Below are positions 15,335 to 25,163 of a stretch of 33,778 nt of DNA, one piece after another; position 1 is the first letter of the stretch; every line of letters starts with the position of its first letter. A model generated the notes under the pieces. The model ran no database searches. It worked only from the letters and a program-made list of their open reading frames with translations, and was not told where the DNA came from. Source of the DNA: a virus; the IMG/VR virus record IMGVR_UViG_3300007734_000600, positions 1 to 33,778 of that record, one strand, 5' to 3'. Made by a program: the position numbers and the translations under genes.

Positions 15335-17335
15335 ATGCCAGATTTCGGTTTTGTCGGCCCAAGTTACGAAGCACCGAGCATTTATCAAGATGCTCAAGAG
15401 TGCATCAACTTCTTTCCTGAAATTGACCCTGCCAAACAGCAAGGTGAACGTGGGGTAATTGCGCTTTACCCAACGCCTGGCCTTACCGTCAAAGCCATCT
15501 TGCCCAACATGGACGAGGTTCGTGGGCTTCACACCGTGTCTGGTGGTGAGCAAATGATTGCGGTCTGCGGTTCTTACGTTTATGCCTTGTCAGCCAATCT
15601 TGTTCCTTCAGTTATTGGTCAACTTAATTCCAGTACTGGAATAGTCAGAATCACCGACAACGGTGTTAATGCTTATCTTGTGGACGGTGCTTATCGTTAC
15701 ACATGGCGCATTTCTAGCCCTGCAACGGCTGTGTTTTATGGCTCAATAAGTGGCACAACATTGACCGTGGGAAGCGTGTCTAGTGGCTCTATTGCTGTTG
15801 GACAGTCTTTGTTTGGCATTGATGTGTTGGCTGAAACCGTTATCACGGCTTTGGGGACAGGCACAGGCGGTGCGGGTACATACACAATCAACCGAAGCCA
15901 AACGGTTGCTGCTGAAACAATGAATTCAGCAACTGTTGGCGCAGAGTTTACGGCTACGATTTCCACAACTACCATGACCGTTTCTGCGGTCACATCAGGC
16001 ACGTTGTATGTTGGTCAGACTGTTCAGGGCGCAGGCGTTACCCTTGGCACAATTATTACAGCATTGGGTACGGGTACGGGTGGGGCGGGAACTTACACAT
16101 TAAGCGTGGCAAGTACTGTGTCAACAGGCGTGACCATGTATGGTTTGAACTTCTCTGTTCTGCCATCTACTGACGGTGCGTTTAGCGGTGCAAACACCGT
16201 GGACATTATTGACAACTACATTGTCTATAACAACCCAACGACTCAGCAATGGGGTTCAACAGACCTTTTGTCGCCCATTTCGCCCCCTACTAGCTATTCT
16301 TTAAAAGACGGTGCGCCTGACGATTTGGTGGCTTTGATTGTTGATCACCGTGAAGTTTATTTAATGGGTGAGATTTCGTCAGAGGTGTGGACTGATGTGG
16401 GCGCTGTGCCGTTTCCATTTCAGAGAATTCCAGGCACTTCTACCCAACACGGTATTGCTGCGCCTTTTTCTGTTTCTCGACTTGGCAACTCATTTGCGTA
16501 TGTTTCACGCAACAACCGTGGTCAAGCGCAGATCATGCAAATGCAAGGGTACATCCCACAACGCATTTCAACCCATGCCGTTGAGAACACATTGGCAAAC
16601 CAATACGTTGGTGATGCTATTGCGTGGACATACCAATTGGAAGGCCATGAGGTTTTTGTTGTCACATTCCCATCACTTGAGTTGACATGGGCTTATGACA
16701 TAACCACTCAAATGTGGCACAAGTGGCTTTACACGACTAACCAAGGGACTTATCAGCGTCACCGTGGTAATTGCTGTGCTGTTTTCCAAGGTTTAGTCAT
16801 GATTGGCGACTATGAAAACGGCAAGATATATGAGTTGGACAAAAACAACTACACAGACGATGGTCAGAATATCCGCAGATTGCGTAGAGCGCCTCACTTG
16901 GTGACTGAGTTTCAGCGTCAATACTTTGATGAATTGCAGATTCAGTTTCAGCCAGGCGTGGGGACAACGGGCGCTGCGGGAAGTGTTGCTGTCGTAGATG
17001 CCAACACCATTTATTTGGGTAACACATATACAATTGCGGCTGATGGAACACTCACTATTGAGGCTGAAAAGCGTTACGTTTTGGCAACACAAGAGATTCC
17101 AACAACGCAGACTACAACTGATCCACAAGCAATGCTTAGATGGTCAAATGATGGCGGTTCAACTTGGTCTAATGAGCATTGGACAAGCGTTGGTCGGATA
17201 GGTCGTTACACAAATCGTGCTATTTGGCGCAGATTGGGTCAAGCCCGTGACAGAATTTTTGAGGTATCGGTAACCGATCCTGTGAACTTTGTCATTGTTT
17301 CAGCAAACTTAAAGATGCAAGGGGCAGAAAACTGA
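15335..17335 (+). CDS. P22 gp10-like DNA stabilisation / tail completion protein
   Basis: A 666-residue protein. The N-terminus [20 protein letters not shown], followed by [10 protein letters not shown] and [11 protein letters not shown], matches the gp10 (phage_stabilise) family that caps the gp4 ring and holds DNA in the head. Residues 133-196 and 204-269 are two tandem copies of the inserted beta domain. The rest continues as a propeller-like fold with many short strands. P22 gp10 is about 472 residues; the two insertions account for most of the excess. The stop overlaps the next ATG. Confidence 0.85.
   Translation: MPDFGFVGPSYEAPSIYQDAQECINFFPEIDPAKQQGERGVIALYPTPGLTVKAILPNMDEVRGLHTVSGGEQMIAVCGSYVYALSANLVPSVIGQLNSSTGIVRITDNGVNAYLVDGAYRYTWRISSPATAVFYGSISGTTLTVGSVSSGSIAVGQSLFGIDVLAETVITALGTGTGGAGTYTINRSQTVAAETMNSATVGAEFTATISTTTMTVSAVTSGTLYVGQTVQGAGVTLGTIITALGTGTGGAGTYTLSVASTVSTGVTMYGLNFSVLPSTDGAFSGANTVDIIDNYIVYNNPTTQQWGSTDLLSPISPPTSYSLKDGAPDDLVALIVDHREVYLMGEISSEVWTDVGAVPFPFQRIPGTSTQHGIAAPFSVSRLGNSFAYVSRNNRGQAQIMQMQGYIPQRISTHAVENTLANQYVGDAIAWTYQLEGHEVFVVTFPSLELTWAYDITTQMWHKWLYTTNQGTYQRHRGNCCAVFQGLVMIGDYENGKIYELDKNNYTDDGQNIRRLRRAPHLVTEFQRQYFDELQIQFQPGVGTTGAAGSVAVVDANTIYLGNTYTIAADGTLTIEAEKRYVLATQEIPTTQTTTDPQAMLRWSNDGGSTWSNEHWTSVGRIGRYTNRAIWRRLGQARDRIFEVSVTDPVNFVIVSANLKMQGAEN
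15731..16141 (+). repeat. Inserted beta-domain, copies 2 and 3 (tandem, in gp10-like gene)
   Basis: Residues 133-196 (15731-15922) and 204-269 (15944-16141) each contain the segment [14 protein letters not shown] and the surrounding strands. They are paralogous to each other and to the domain in the adjacent gp4-like protein. Confidence 0.7.
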
Positions 17336-17574
17336 TGGCTTCACCTGGACTTTCAAGCACCCAACAAGTCAACCCTTATCCACAAGCACCTTTTTTGGAT
17401 GGGGCGACTAATCGTCCAACACGGTCATGGCAACAGTTTTTCATTAACTTGTTGAATTTCAGTTCGTCTGATACAGCCACAACGGGGTCAGCAACGCTTC
17501 CCGCTAACCCTGTGGGTTTTATGAATGTCACCGTAAATGGGCAGACCTACAAAGTGCCTTACTACAATGTTTGA
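17335..17574 (+). CDS. Small proline/serine-rich virion-operon protein
   Basis: A 79-residue protein beginning [20 protein letters not shown] and ending TVNGQTYKVPYYNV. The N-terminal half is Pro/Gln/Ser-rich and probably extended; the C-terminal 20 residues form a short strand pair. The start overlaps the gp10-like stop (TGATG). It sits where P22 has gp26 (tail needle), but it is far too short and lacks a long coiled coil, so it is not gp26 by appearance. Function unknown. Confidence 0.65.
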   Translation: MASPGLSSTQQVNPYPQAPFLDGATNRPTRSWQQFFINLLNFSSSDTATTGSATLPANPVGFMNVTVNGQTYKVPYYNV

Positions 17575-17587
17575 GAGAGCCTAAATT

Positions 17588-19777
17588 ATGGACAACACAA
17601 TTAATTCATTAGTTTCCAAGACTATTGGTCTAACTGACCAACAAGTTAAAGAGAAATTGTTGGCTAACCCAAACATGAATGATGCTCAATTAAGTCAATT
17701 CATGCAGAGTAGTGGAGTTTCTCCCTCTCAAATGTCTAAAGTTTCTGGTATTCCAGAAGGACAACTTGCGGCTAGGATTGCGGCTACCATTCCACAAGGT
17801 TCGTCAGCAACGCTAGGTGATACGGTTATTGTTCCTCAGTACCAAACAACTGGTTCTGGCATGGATCAGCAGATTGGTGGTTTGGAAAGTTTTGCTACAT
17901 CTAAAAGCAATGGCGATCCAAATTACAAAGCCCCTGTTGGCACACCAATGCAAATTTACAATGCTAATGGTGAGTTTGTAAATACAGTTAAAACTAAAAA
18001 AGATCAATCATTTTTTGGTGGTTTAGTAGATGCTTTAAAAGACCCTGTGGTGCAAGCCGCCATATTAGGCGTGTCTTATGGTGCTGGGGCTTTTGATAAC
18101 TTGTTATCTGGATCAGGTGCGACTGGAACAGGTGCGTTGGCAAGTGCTGATGGTACTACCGCATTAAACACATTAGGTAATGCGGCACTTGATGCTGATT
18201 TGGCGGGCGGTTTGATTCCTGAATTTGGAACAAATGCGGCTGCTAATTCGTTTATGACTGGCGCAATGACTCCAGAAGCTATTGCATCGTTAGGGGCAAC
18301 TGTTGCGGCAGCGCCTGAAGTCATTGGTTCTGGTGCGGCTTTAACAAATGCTGCGGCTAATACTGCTAATGTTGCTAATGCGGCTAATGCAGTTAATACA
18401 GCTAATGCCGCAAAAACATTGATTGATCCAATTACAGGATTGGCTATAAGTGCTGCGGGCAACGTTCTTGGAAATGTTGCTAATCAACAAGGTATTGATG
18501 CGGCAAGGACTGCAATTACCCAAGGCGGTGCAACAGCTAACACAGCGCTAAATAAATCTTATGCAGATTCACAAGCCTTAAACGCTGCGGGTCGCACAGA
18601 TTTGGGCAATGTTTACGCAAACACTAATAAATGGTTAGGTGACACATTAAACGCACAAGCGGGCGTTTATGACAAAACTGGCACAACGTTAGCTAACAAT
18701 TACCAAAATTTAGGCACTACATTAAAAGGTAATTTGGCAGATCAAGTTGCGGCTTACAACGCAGCCAACCAAGGCATCAATACAAATGCACAAAACCAAT
18801 TGGGGTTGTTGTCAAATACTTATGAAGGTCAGAAAGCACAAGCAGCCGCTAATGCTGCTGCGCTAAATCAAAATTACAACACAACCCTTGGAAAAATGGG
18901 TGATGTGTACAACCAACAAGTTGGTTTTCAACAACCATATCAAGACGTTGGTCGTGCGGGTTCACAAGGCTTAATTGACAATCAAGGTTATTTAACCCGT
19001 CAGTTTGGTGCGGCAGATTTAAATTCTCAATTAGCACCTAATTACGCATTCCAATTACAACAAGGCCAAATGGCTAACCAACGTGCCGCCAACATGGGTG
19101 GTGGTAGCTTGGGCGGGAATGCTTTGAGGGGCTTGCAAGACTACACGCAGAACTATGCTGCGGGTGCATATCAGAATGCGTTTAACAACTTTAACACCCA
19201 ACGCCAAAACATCTATTCCACATTAGCGGGAATGGCTAACATTGGCACAACGTCTGGTGGTCAATTGGCAAGTCTTGGCAACACATACGGCTCTAACATG
19301 GGTTCGTTGTCATCTAACCTTGGTGGCAACCTTACAACCAACGCAGGCAATTTGTTGAGTGCAGGCAATGCTTACGGCTCTAACACATCTGGCGTGGTCA
19401 ATAACTTGAATAACGTGTTGTCCTCTAATCTTGGTCAAATGCAAAACGCCTATAACCAATACGGTAGCAATGTGACAGGCGCTTCTAATGCTTATGGAAG
19501 CAATGTTTTGGGAAATGCCAACCAAATGCAAGGCGCTTATAACCAATATGGTAGTAATTTGGCAAATACAGCAAACAATTATGGTAGCAACCTTACAACA
19601 AACACAAACACGGGTGTTAATGCTGCCAATGTGTATGGTTTGAATTCCGCTAACCTTGCAATTGGTCAAGCAAACGCTTTGGCAAATAATGCCACAGCAA
19701 CGGGTGCAAACAACGCAACTGCTTTAAGCAACCTTGGCAATACTGCTTTGCTTGGCTCTATGATCAAAGCGACTTAA
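17588..19777 (+). CDS. gp7-like DNA transfer (ejection) protein with YGSN repeats
   Basis: A 729-residue protein. The region QPYQDVGRAGSQGLI, followed by YAFQLQQGQM and GLQDYTQNYAAGAYQNAF (about residues 455-540), matches P22 gp7-type DNA transfer proteins. The middle (about 150-330) is Ala/Gly-rich with possible membrane-active helices (ILGVSYGAGAFDNLLSGSGA). The C-terminal quarter carries six YGSN motifs. Such proteins are carried in the virion and ejected to form a channel across the cell envelope. It is followed by two further ejection-type genes, matching the P22 gp7-gp20-gp16 set. Confidence 0.75.
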   Translation: MDNTINSLVSKTIGLTDQQVKEKLLANPNMNDAQLSQFMQSSGVSPSQMSKVSGIPEGQLAARIAATIPQGSSATLGDTVIVPQYQTTGSGMDQQIGGLESFATSKSNGDPNYKAPVGTPMQIYNANGEFVNTVKTKKDQSFFGGLVDALKDPVVQAAILGVSYGAGAFDNLLSGSGATGTGALASADGTTALNTLGNAALDADLAGGLIPEFGTNAAANSFMTGAMTPEAIASLGATVAAAPEVIGSGAALTNAAANTANVANAANAVNTANAAKTLIDPITGLAISAAGNVLGNVANQQGIDAARTAITQGGATANTALNKSYADSQALNAAGRTDLGNVYANTNKWLGDTLNAQAGVYDKTGTTLANNYQNLGTTLKGNLADQVAAYNAANQGINTNAQNQLGLLSNTYEGQKAQAAANAAALNQNYNTTLGKMGDVYNQQVGFQQPYQDVGRAGSQGLIDNQGYLTRQFGAADLNSQLAPNYAFQLQQGQMANQRAANMGGGSLGGNALRGLQDYTQNYAAGAYQNAFNNFNTQRQNIYSTLAGMANIGTTSGGQLASLGNTYGSNMGSLSSNLGGNLTTNAGNLLSAGNAYGSNTSGVVNNLNNVLSSNLGQMQNAYNQYGSNVTGASNAYGSNVLGNANQMQGAYNQYGSNLANTANNYGSNLTTNTNTGVNAANVYGLNSANLAIGQANALANNATATGANNATALSNLGNTALLGSMIKAT
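19281..19640 (+). repeat. Degenerate coding repeat (YGSN units)
   Basis: Within the gp7-like gene, six YGSN motifs and one YGLN occur with irregular spacing, separated by Asn/Gly/Ala-rich linkers with NAYNQYGSN repeated twice. The DNA repeats are imperfect. It resembles fibrous repeat regions that expand and contract by slippage or recombination. Confidence 0.65.
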
Positions 19778-19786
19778 GGATAAATC

Positions 19787-21247
19787 ATGGCTGACTTTCA
19801 AATGAATGTAAATTACGCCAAACCCCAAGGTTCAAGCCTTGCGGATATGGTGAACATGGCTTCTGGAATGCAACAGTTCCAACAAGCACAGCAAATGAAT
19901 CCTTTGGCTTTGGAAAAGGCTCAGATTGAGAACCAAGTGTTGCGTCAAAAGAATGAAGAACGTTTGAAGTTGCAAGAGTTCACAAGCAATCCTGACAATT
20001 GGCAGACCAATGGTCGCATTGACATGGACAAACTTAATGCGGTTATTCCAAAGATTGCACCGTTGACTGGCCCTGATGTAATCAGTTCATTTAGCGGTTT
20101 ACACAAAAGCCAAACTGACGCAACAAAAGCAAAGAATGCAATGACGCAAGATATGCGTCAAATTGTTGGCGGTCGTTTGGGAATCTTAGGACGAATGGGA
20201 ATTGATGATCCACAAATGGTTATTGGTGAATTGGATCGCCTTAAAAAAGAAAATCCTGACAGCCGTGAAATACACGATTTAATTGAGGCTTACAAATATC
20301 CATTGAGCAAAGCGCAAAAAGGCCCTAATGTTGTCAAAGATTTAATTGCACAAGAGCAATCTTTGCTGTCGCCTGCACAAAAAGAAAGCTCATTGTCGCC
20401 AAGTATTTCGACAACAGCACAAGGCCAAACAATACTTACACAACCAAGCGTTGCGGGTTCTACCCCCACAGCTACTATTGGCGTTGCGGGTGGTTTGCAA
20501 AATACGCCTTTACAGGGCGGTGGTGGCGTTGTGGGTCAAAGACCTACTGTTGGCGGTATGCCATTGCCTTACCCTGTCAGAAGCGCATCACAGCCTTATG
20601 CACCAGAGCCAACAGAGGCAGCAGACCAAACAGCGGGTCAAAGCTATCGCACACGTTTAATTGAGGCACAAGGTACTTTGCCCCAAAGCCGTAGGAATGT
20701 TGAGGAAGTTATCAAGCAAGCCACAGGAATTGGTGAAAACCTAAAGTTTCCTAGTGGCGGTGTATTAGGTCGTTTAGAGCAAAAAGTGCTTATGGCTATG
20801 AAAAGCGATGAGTACGATATGCTTGCCAAAGACTTGGCTAACATGGCATTGTCAAACACAAAGGCTATGGGTGGTGTTGGTAACACCGTGGCGGGTTTGG
20901 ATATGCAAGCGGTCGCTAACGGTACAGTTAAAGTGCCAACTAACGTATTGGTCAACATTGCCCGTAGGGTTCAAGCTGATCAAACCAATATTGATATGCA
21001 AGCCCAAGGCGCACAAAAGTTTGCACAACAGTATGGTGACAACAATTTGAAGGCTTATCAGCAATTGTGGAATGCCAATGCTGATACCAAGATTTTTGAA
21101 GTTATGAACATTTATAAGGACATAACTGATCCAACACAACGCAAATTCCAAATTGAAAAATTGCTTGGAAGTGACCCCGCAAAGCGTCAAGAGTTTTACA
21201 ATAAGTATCAGAACATCAAGAAATTGTCTGAAACTGGAGGTTTGTGA
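19787..21247 (+). CDS. gp20-like ejection protein (putative)
   Basis: A 486-residue protein, Gln-rich at the N-terminus (SGMQQFQQAQQMNPLALEKA), helical through residue 190, with a low-complexity Gly/Pro/Gln linker at about 210-280 and a second helical domain to the end. No transmembrane segment or enzyme motif is seen. Its place between the gp7-like and transglycosylase-containing genes corresponds to P22 gp20. The stop overlaps the next ATG (TGATG, 21245-21249). Ejection-protein role is inferred mainly from order and helical composition. Confidence 0.6.
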   Translation: MADFQMNVNYAKPQGSSLADMVNMASGMQQFQQAQQMNPLALEKAQIENQVLRQKNEERLKLQEFTSNPDNWQTNGRIDMDKLNAVIPKIAPLTGPDVISSFSGLHKSQTDATKAKNAMTQDMRQIVGGRLGILGRMGIDDPQMVIGELDRLKKENPDSREIHDLIEAYKYPLSKAQKGPNVVKDLIAQEQSLLSPAQKESSLSPSISTTAQGQTILTQPSVAGSTPTATIGVAGGLQNTPLQGGGGVVGQRPTVGGMPLPYPVRSASQPYAPEPTEAADQTAGQSYRTRLIEAQGTLPQSRRNVEEVIKQATGIGENLKFPSGGVLGRLEQKVLMAMKSDEYDMLAKDLANMALSNTKAMGGVGNTVAGLDMQAVANGTVKVPTNVLVNIARRVQADQTNIDMQAQGAQKFAQQYGDNNLKAYQQLWNANADTKIFEVMNIYKDITDPTQRKFQIEKLLGSDPAKRQEFYNKYQNIKKLSETGGL

Positions 21248-23919
21248 TGGATGAACTTGGCGCACTTATTTTAGGTAAAAAGCCAGAAGCCAAATCGTCT
21301 GTCATTAGTGATGAACTATTGGATAGTTTGAGGCGTGTTGAAAGTGGCAAAGACCCTTACGCTGTCAACAAACAAACTAAGGCAATGGGCGCTTATCAGT
21401 TCATGCCTGAAACTGTCCAAATGTTGCACAAACAAGGGGTCAAATTTAACCCTTTTGATGAACAAGAAGCCCGTGGTGCGGCTAAGACTTACCTTGAGCA
21501 ATTGGTTAAACGCAACAATGGCGATGTAAACAAAGCCTTGGCGCAGTATGGTGGTTTTGTAACTAAAGACCCATCCCAATATGTTCAAAACGTAACTCAA
21601 GGCGCTACCCAACAACCGAAACAAGCACCTGATGATGAATTGGGCGCTTTGATTCTTGGCAAATCAACGCAACCAACAAAACCAAGCCAAAAGCCAAGTC
21701 AACCTATGCAAGAAAGCACAGGCGGTGCAGGGCGTGGTTCTTATGCGGGATTTGATCCAGAGGCTAAAGGTGTTGCTGAAGGTCAATCAACCCGTGGGCC
21801 AAGACAAGGCAGTCCTGTTGCTAATGGCGCAATTGATTTGTATAACCAATTCCAACAAACCAAGCGTGGGATGGGTGAACGGGTTGCTGGCGCTGTTGAC
21901 ACTTTGTATGGCGTTGTCCCTGCCCTTTATGGTGCGGGTGTTCAGGCTTTGGCACGAACAGCCAACACGCCTGAAGAAGCCGAGCGTATTGGTCAACAAG
22001 CTGCCGCCACTATTGACAAGCCATTAGGCAAGGCATTTGGCATAACAGGAAAAGAAGCATATCAGCAACCTTTGGGTGGTGTTACAGAGCCTATTGCACA
22101 AAAAGTCAACCAAATGTTTAATCAATTGGGCATGACTCCTGAACAAATTTCAGAGAAAACAGGCATACCCGCACAAGACATTAGAAACATGGTGGTGATC
22201 GGTTCTGCCGCATTGCCACAAGCACTTAAAGAAGGTGTGCCTGTTGCTAAACAAGTTGGTCAAACAGTAGCTACGCCATTTCGTGAAGCGGCCTCCGAGT
22301 TGCAAGTTCAGCGTCCAACAGCGGCTGCTGATTTGCAAGCGCAATTTAATGCAAAGCAAGCCCCGCCACCAGGTAGTGTGGGTGCTGCGGGCGTACAAAA
22401 CAACCCGTTTGCAGGCAAGTTTACAGGCGAAGAATTTGGTGGAAGCGAAACATTCCCTCAATTGAAATTGGCAAAAATTCCTAAAGATGTGCCAATTCCT
22501 GAACAGCAATTGCGGTCACAACTATTCCAAGAAGTTTTGCCTGACGTTAAGCCCCGCATGGGTGTGGTTACGGGTAACGACAATTTGTTGAGAAACGAAC
22601 ACGCCTTGGCAAGCATGGCAGAGCCAACACCGCTTGGCTTGAAGATGAAAGAACAGATTGCCAATGAACAAATTGGCTTGTCTAAGTTTGCTGAAGATCG
22701 GGTAAATGCCACAGGCGCATCTAAGAGTTTGATCAATGATGAGCAACGTGGTCAGCGCATCAATGACGTTATGTATGGCGCTTCTCCTGATGACATTTCG
22801 CCATCAAGTCTGACTGGTTACTTTAACCAAGCCAAAAAAGAAATCTATAACTCTGCTTACGACAAAGTTGGTAACAACAAGATCAATACAACTCATGCTG
22901 ATGAGTTGTTTGTTGACCCACAAGTTAAGTCAACATTTAAGGCAGCGGGTACGCTTAATTTGTTAGAAGGCGCACAAGAGTTAATTGACTTGGCTAAGAC
23001 AGCAGGCTTTAAATTGCCTGATGGCACGATTGCCCCGCCTGGCTCTGTTGCCGCCTTTGACCATGTACGCAAAACATTGAACAGTCCAAAGATTTGGTCA
23101 CGGGACAAAGCTAGTTCTATTCGTGAAATTAACCAAGCAATTGACAGAGATATTGCGGCTGTTGCTGACCCTGCTCTGTACAAACTTGGCGACAAGATTC
23201 ACCAATTAGAAAAGTCTATATTTGAATCTAAAGGCATTAAGAGTTTGTTTGGTGAAGTTGATCAAAATGGTGTGCTGACTTCTGCAACGCCATTAGAGAA
23301 AATTCCATCTAAACTAAACAACTTGCCTAAAGACCAATGGCGACACGTTAGGGATACATTGAACGACTTAGCAAATGGTCGGGTACGCAACGCACCTGAA
23401 GGTTTGCCGCCTGTTCCTGATGAACTGCGCCAATATGCTAAATCTGCTGTTGCTGAAATTGATGGCGCTTTAGCCCGTGAAGTTTACAAAGCGGGTGCAA
23501 GCAATGTGGGTGAGTGGAGTTCTAAGAAAGCTAACAACGTTTTGAATTCTGTTGTTGGTCAAAAGATTCTTGAAACATTCCCGCCTGATGAAGTCAAAAG
23601 ATTCCATGCGCTGAATTATGTTGGTCAATACACACCGTCATTGAAATATGAGGGTGCTGCGTTGCAACAACGTAGGGTCGGTTTGCTTGAGAAAGGCTTA
23701 CCCAACATTGGCGCTACTGCGGGTGGTGCTGTTGGTGGCTTTGTAGGTGAAGGCAATCCCTTGGCAATTGGTGGCGGTGCATACGTTGGTCGAGAAATTG
23801 GTCAAAAATTGCAAGCAAGAAAAGTTGCTAAAGAAGAAGCCAAAGCAGTTAAGAAAATGGAAAAAGAGCAAAGCAAGGCTGCTCAACTTGGCACTAAACT
23901 TTCAGACTTAGGAAAATAA
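21247..23919 (+). CDS. Ejection protein with lytic transglycosylase (SLT) domain
   Basis: An 890-residue protein; ATG at 21247 is preferred to the in-frame GTG at 21244. Residues 22-110 are an SLT-type lysozyme fold: LLDSLRRVESGKDPYAVN with catalytic Glu32, and GAYQFMPETV (48-57). It would open peptidoglycan during DNA entry, as P22 gp16-position proteins and T7 gp16 do. The decapeptide DELGALILGK occurs at 2-11 and 130-139, flanking the enzyme domain. The rest is long and helical. Residues about 820-850 form a glycine-zipper-like segment (GGAVGGFVGEGNPLAIGGGA), followed by a basic Lys-rich C-terminus. Confidence 0.8.
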   Translation: MDELGALILGKKPEAKSSVISDELLDSLRRVESGKDPYAVNKQTKAMGAYQFMPETVQMLHKQGVKFNPFDEQEARGAAKTYLEQLVKRNNGDVNKALAQYGGFVTKDPSQYVQNVTQGATQQPKQAPDDELGALILGKSTQPTKPSQKPSQPMQESTGGAGRGSYAGFDPEAKGVAEGQSTRGPRQGSPVANGAIDLYNQFQQTKRGMGERVAGAVDTLYGVVPALYGAGVQALARTANTPEEAERIGQQAAATIDKPLGKAFGITGKEAYQQPLGGVTEPIAQKVNQMFNQLGMTPEQISEKTGIPAQDIRNMVVIGSAALPQALKEGVPVAKQVGQTVATPFREAASELQVQRPTAAADLQAQFNAKQAPPPGSVGAAGVQNNPFAGKFTGEEFGGSETFPQLKLAKIPKDVPIPEQQLRSQLFQEVLPDVKPRMGVVTGNDNLLRNEHALASMAEPTPLGLKMKEQIANEQIGLSKFAEDRVNATGASKSLINDEQRGQRINDVMYGASPDDISPSSLTGYFNQAKKEIYNSAYDKVGNNKINTTHADELFVDPQVKSTFKAAGTLNLLEGAQELIDLAKTAGFKLPDGTIAPPGSVAAFDHVRKTLNSPKIWSRDKASSIREINQAIDRDIAAVADPALYKLGDKIHQLEKSIFESKGIKSLFGEVDQNGVLTSATPLEKIPSKLNNLPKDQWRHVRDTLNDLANGRVRNAPEGLPPVPDELRQYAKSAVAEIDGALAREVYKAGASNVGEWSSKKANNVLNSVVGQKILETFPPDEVKRFHALNYVGQYTPSLKYEGAALQQRRVGLLEKGLPNIGATAGGAVGGFVGEGNPLAIGGGAYVGREIGQKLQARKVAKEEAKAVKKMEKEQSKAAQLGTKLSDLGK
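21250..21279 (+). repeat. DELGALILGK coding repeat, copy 1
   Basis: Residues 2-11 of the SLT protein. The second copy (21634-21663) encodes the identical ten residues with five synonymous codon differences. Confidence 0.8.
21634..21663 (+). repeat. DELGALILGK coding repeat, copy 2
   Basis: Residues 130-139 of the SLT protein, identical in protein to copy 1 but different at five codons. Confidence 0.8.
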
Positions 23920-23921
23920 AC

Positions 23922-24464
23922 ATGGCAGTCAATCTTTCCCCTATTGGTAACGGTTTCCAATTCTTTACCAACACAGGCATTCCCCTCAATGGTGGGTACA
24001 TCTACACCTACCAAGCGGGTTCTAGCACTCCCCTTGCCACATACACAACCGCAGCGGGTACGATTGCCAACACCAACCCTATTCAATTAGGGACTGATGG
24101 TCGCCCCCCACAAGAGATTTGGTTGACTGAGGGTTACTCATATAAGTTTATCTTGACCGACTCTGACAATGTTCAGATTGGCACATACGACAACCTTTAT
24201 GGCATTTTGGGAACAAGCGCAAGCGTCAACCCAATACCATCAGGCGGCATCATCATGTGGTCAGGCTCTATTGGTTCAATTCCTGTGGGCTATTACCTTT
24301 GCAACGGCTCTAACGGCACACCAGATTTGCGTGATCGTTTTGTAGTGGGTGCGGGTAACTCATACGCTGTTGGCAATACAGGCGGTTTTACTTCTGCCGT
24401 TGCGGGTTCAGGCGGCACAAACTTGCCGCTTTACTATGCGCTTGCATACATCCAAAAGGCTTGA
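23922..24464 (+). CDS. Tail spike/fibre with head-binding-like N-terminus and collar domain
   Basis: A 180-residue protein. Residues 8-80 (NGFQFFTNTGIPLNGGYIYT, then TDGRPPQEIWLTEGYSYKF) match the head-binding-like module found at the N-terminus of P22-type tailspikes and related fibres. Residues 106-150 (SGGIIMWSGSIGSIPVGYYL, then DLRDRFVVGAG) form a phage collar domain. There is no endorhamnosidase-type beta-helix, so it is not a P22 gp9 enzyme. It follows the ejection genes, as gp9 does. The protein probably attaches to the tail hub and contacts the host or another fibre. Confidence 0.78.
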   Translation: MAVNLSPIGNGFQFFTNTGIPLNGGYIYTYQAGSSTPLATYTTAAGTIANTNPIQLGTDGRPPQEIWLTEGYSYKFILTDSDNVQIGTYDNLYGILGTSASVNPIPSGGIIMWSGSIGSIPVGYYLCNGSNGTPDLRDRFVVGAGNSYAVGNTGGFTSAVAGSGGTNLPLYYALAYIQKA

Positions 24465-24465
24465 A

Positions 24466-24669
24466 ATGTCTGACATTGATTTGGTCAAATACGGGGTTCT
24501 TTGGCAAAAAGTTGAATCAATGGAAGCCAAGATTGACAAGATGGAAGCCCAACTTGAAACCCTTGTTGAATTGGCAAACAAAGGCCGTGGCGGTTTTTGG
24601 ATGGGCATGATTTTTATATCTGCCGTTTCTAGCGTTGCTGGTTACTTTGCAAATTGGTTTCACAAATAA
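24466..24669 (+). CDS. Single-TM holin-like / XhlA-like membrane protein
   Basis: A 67-residue protein starting at 24466, one base after the preceding stop. Residues 14-40 form a coiled coil (KVESMEAKIDKMEAQLETLV). Residues 44-63 (FWMGMIFISAVSSVAGYFAN) are one transmembrane helix, with a short basic tail. This layout recalls XhlA-type holin partners. The stop overlaps the start of the next gene (TAATG), which encodes a 3-TM holin, so the two probably act together in timing lysis. Assignment is by topology and context. Confidence 0.65.
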   Translation: MSDIDLVKYGVLWQKVESMEAKIDKMEAQLETLVELANKGRGGFWMGMIFISAVSSVAGYFANWFHK

Positions 24670-25163
24670 TGCTTGAAATATTTTCAGGCGGTTTGCTTGG
24701 CTCAATCTTTGGTGGAATATTTCGTTTAGCCCCTGAAGTTTTGAAATGGCTAGACAAGAAAAATGAGCGTGAACATGAACTTGCCATGTTCAAAAACCAA
24801 TGCGAACTTGAAGCCCAGCGTGGTGCGCAAAAATTAGCTGAGATTGGTGCGGTCAGGGAAGCTGCCGTGGACGTTGGTGTAATGGATGCGTTTAATAGCG
24901 CTATCCAACAGCAAGCGGAAATGGTCAAAGCAGCTGGTGGATGGGTTGCCTCTTTATCGGCCTCTGTGCGCCCTGTGGTGACTTATTGGGTGCTGTTTGT
25001 GTGGTCATTCATCCATGTTTGGTTTGCTTGGAATGCTTGGCTTTTGGGTGCGCCAGCGGTTGAAGTATTTAAAACCATGATGACCCCTGACTTTTCTGCG
25101 TTGTTGTCAGGAACAATCAATTACTGGTTTCTTGATCGAACATTGGCTAAACGTGGTTTATGA
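24669..25163 (+). CDS. Holin, 3-TM GTA-type
   Basis: A 164-residue protein with start at 24669. A short hydrophobic N-terminus (LEIFSGGLLGSIFGGIF) is followed by RLAPEVLKWLDKKNEREHEL, the characteristic segment of the 3-TM holin family (PF11351). Two further hydrophobic segments lie at about 103-125 (VVTYWVLFVWSFIHVWFAW) and 143-155. It should perforate the inner membrane to release the endolysin. The stop overlaps the endolysin start (ATGA, 25160-25163). Confidence 0.8.
   Translation: MLEIFSGGLLGSIFGGIFRLAPEVLKWLDKKNEREHELAMFKNQCELEAQRGAQKLAEIGAVREAAVDVGVMDAFNSAIQQQAEMVKAAGGWVASLSASVRPVVTYWVLFVWSFIHVWFAWNAWLLGAPAVEVFKTMMTPDFSALLSGTINYWFLDRTLAKRGL

Noticed and set aside
17335-17574. P22 gp26 tail needle at the corresponding position
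   Set aside because: The protein is 79 residues, Pro/Ser-rich and lacks a long coiled coil.
18076-18462. 128-codon antisense frame with Ala/Pro/Val-rich product
   Set aside because: It is a shadow of the Ala/Asn-rich coding sequence of the gp7-like gene; no start signal or motif.
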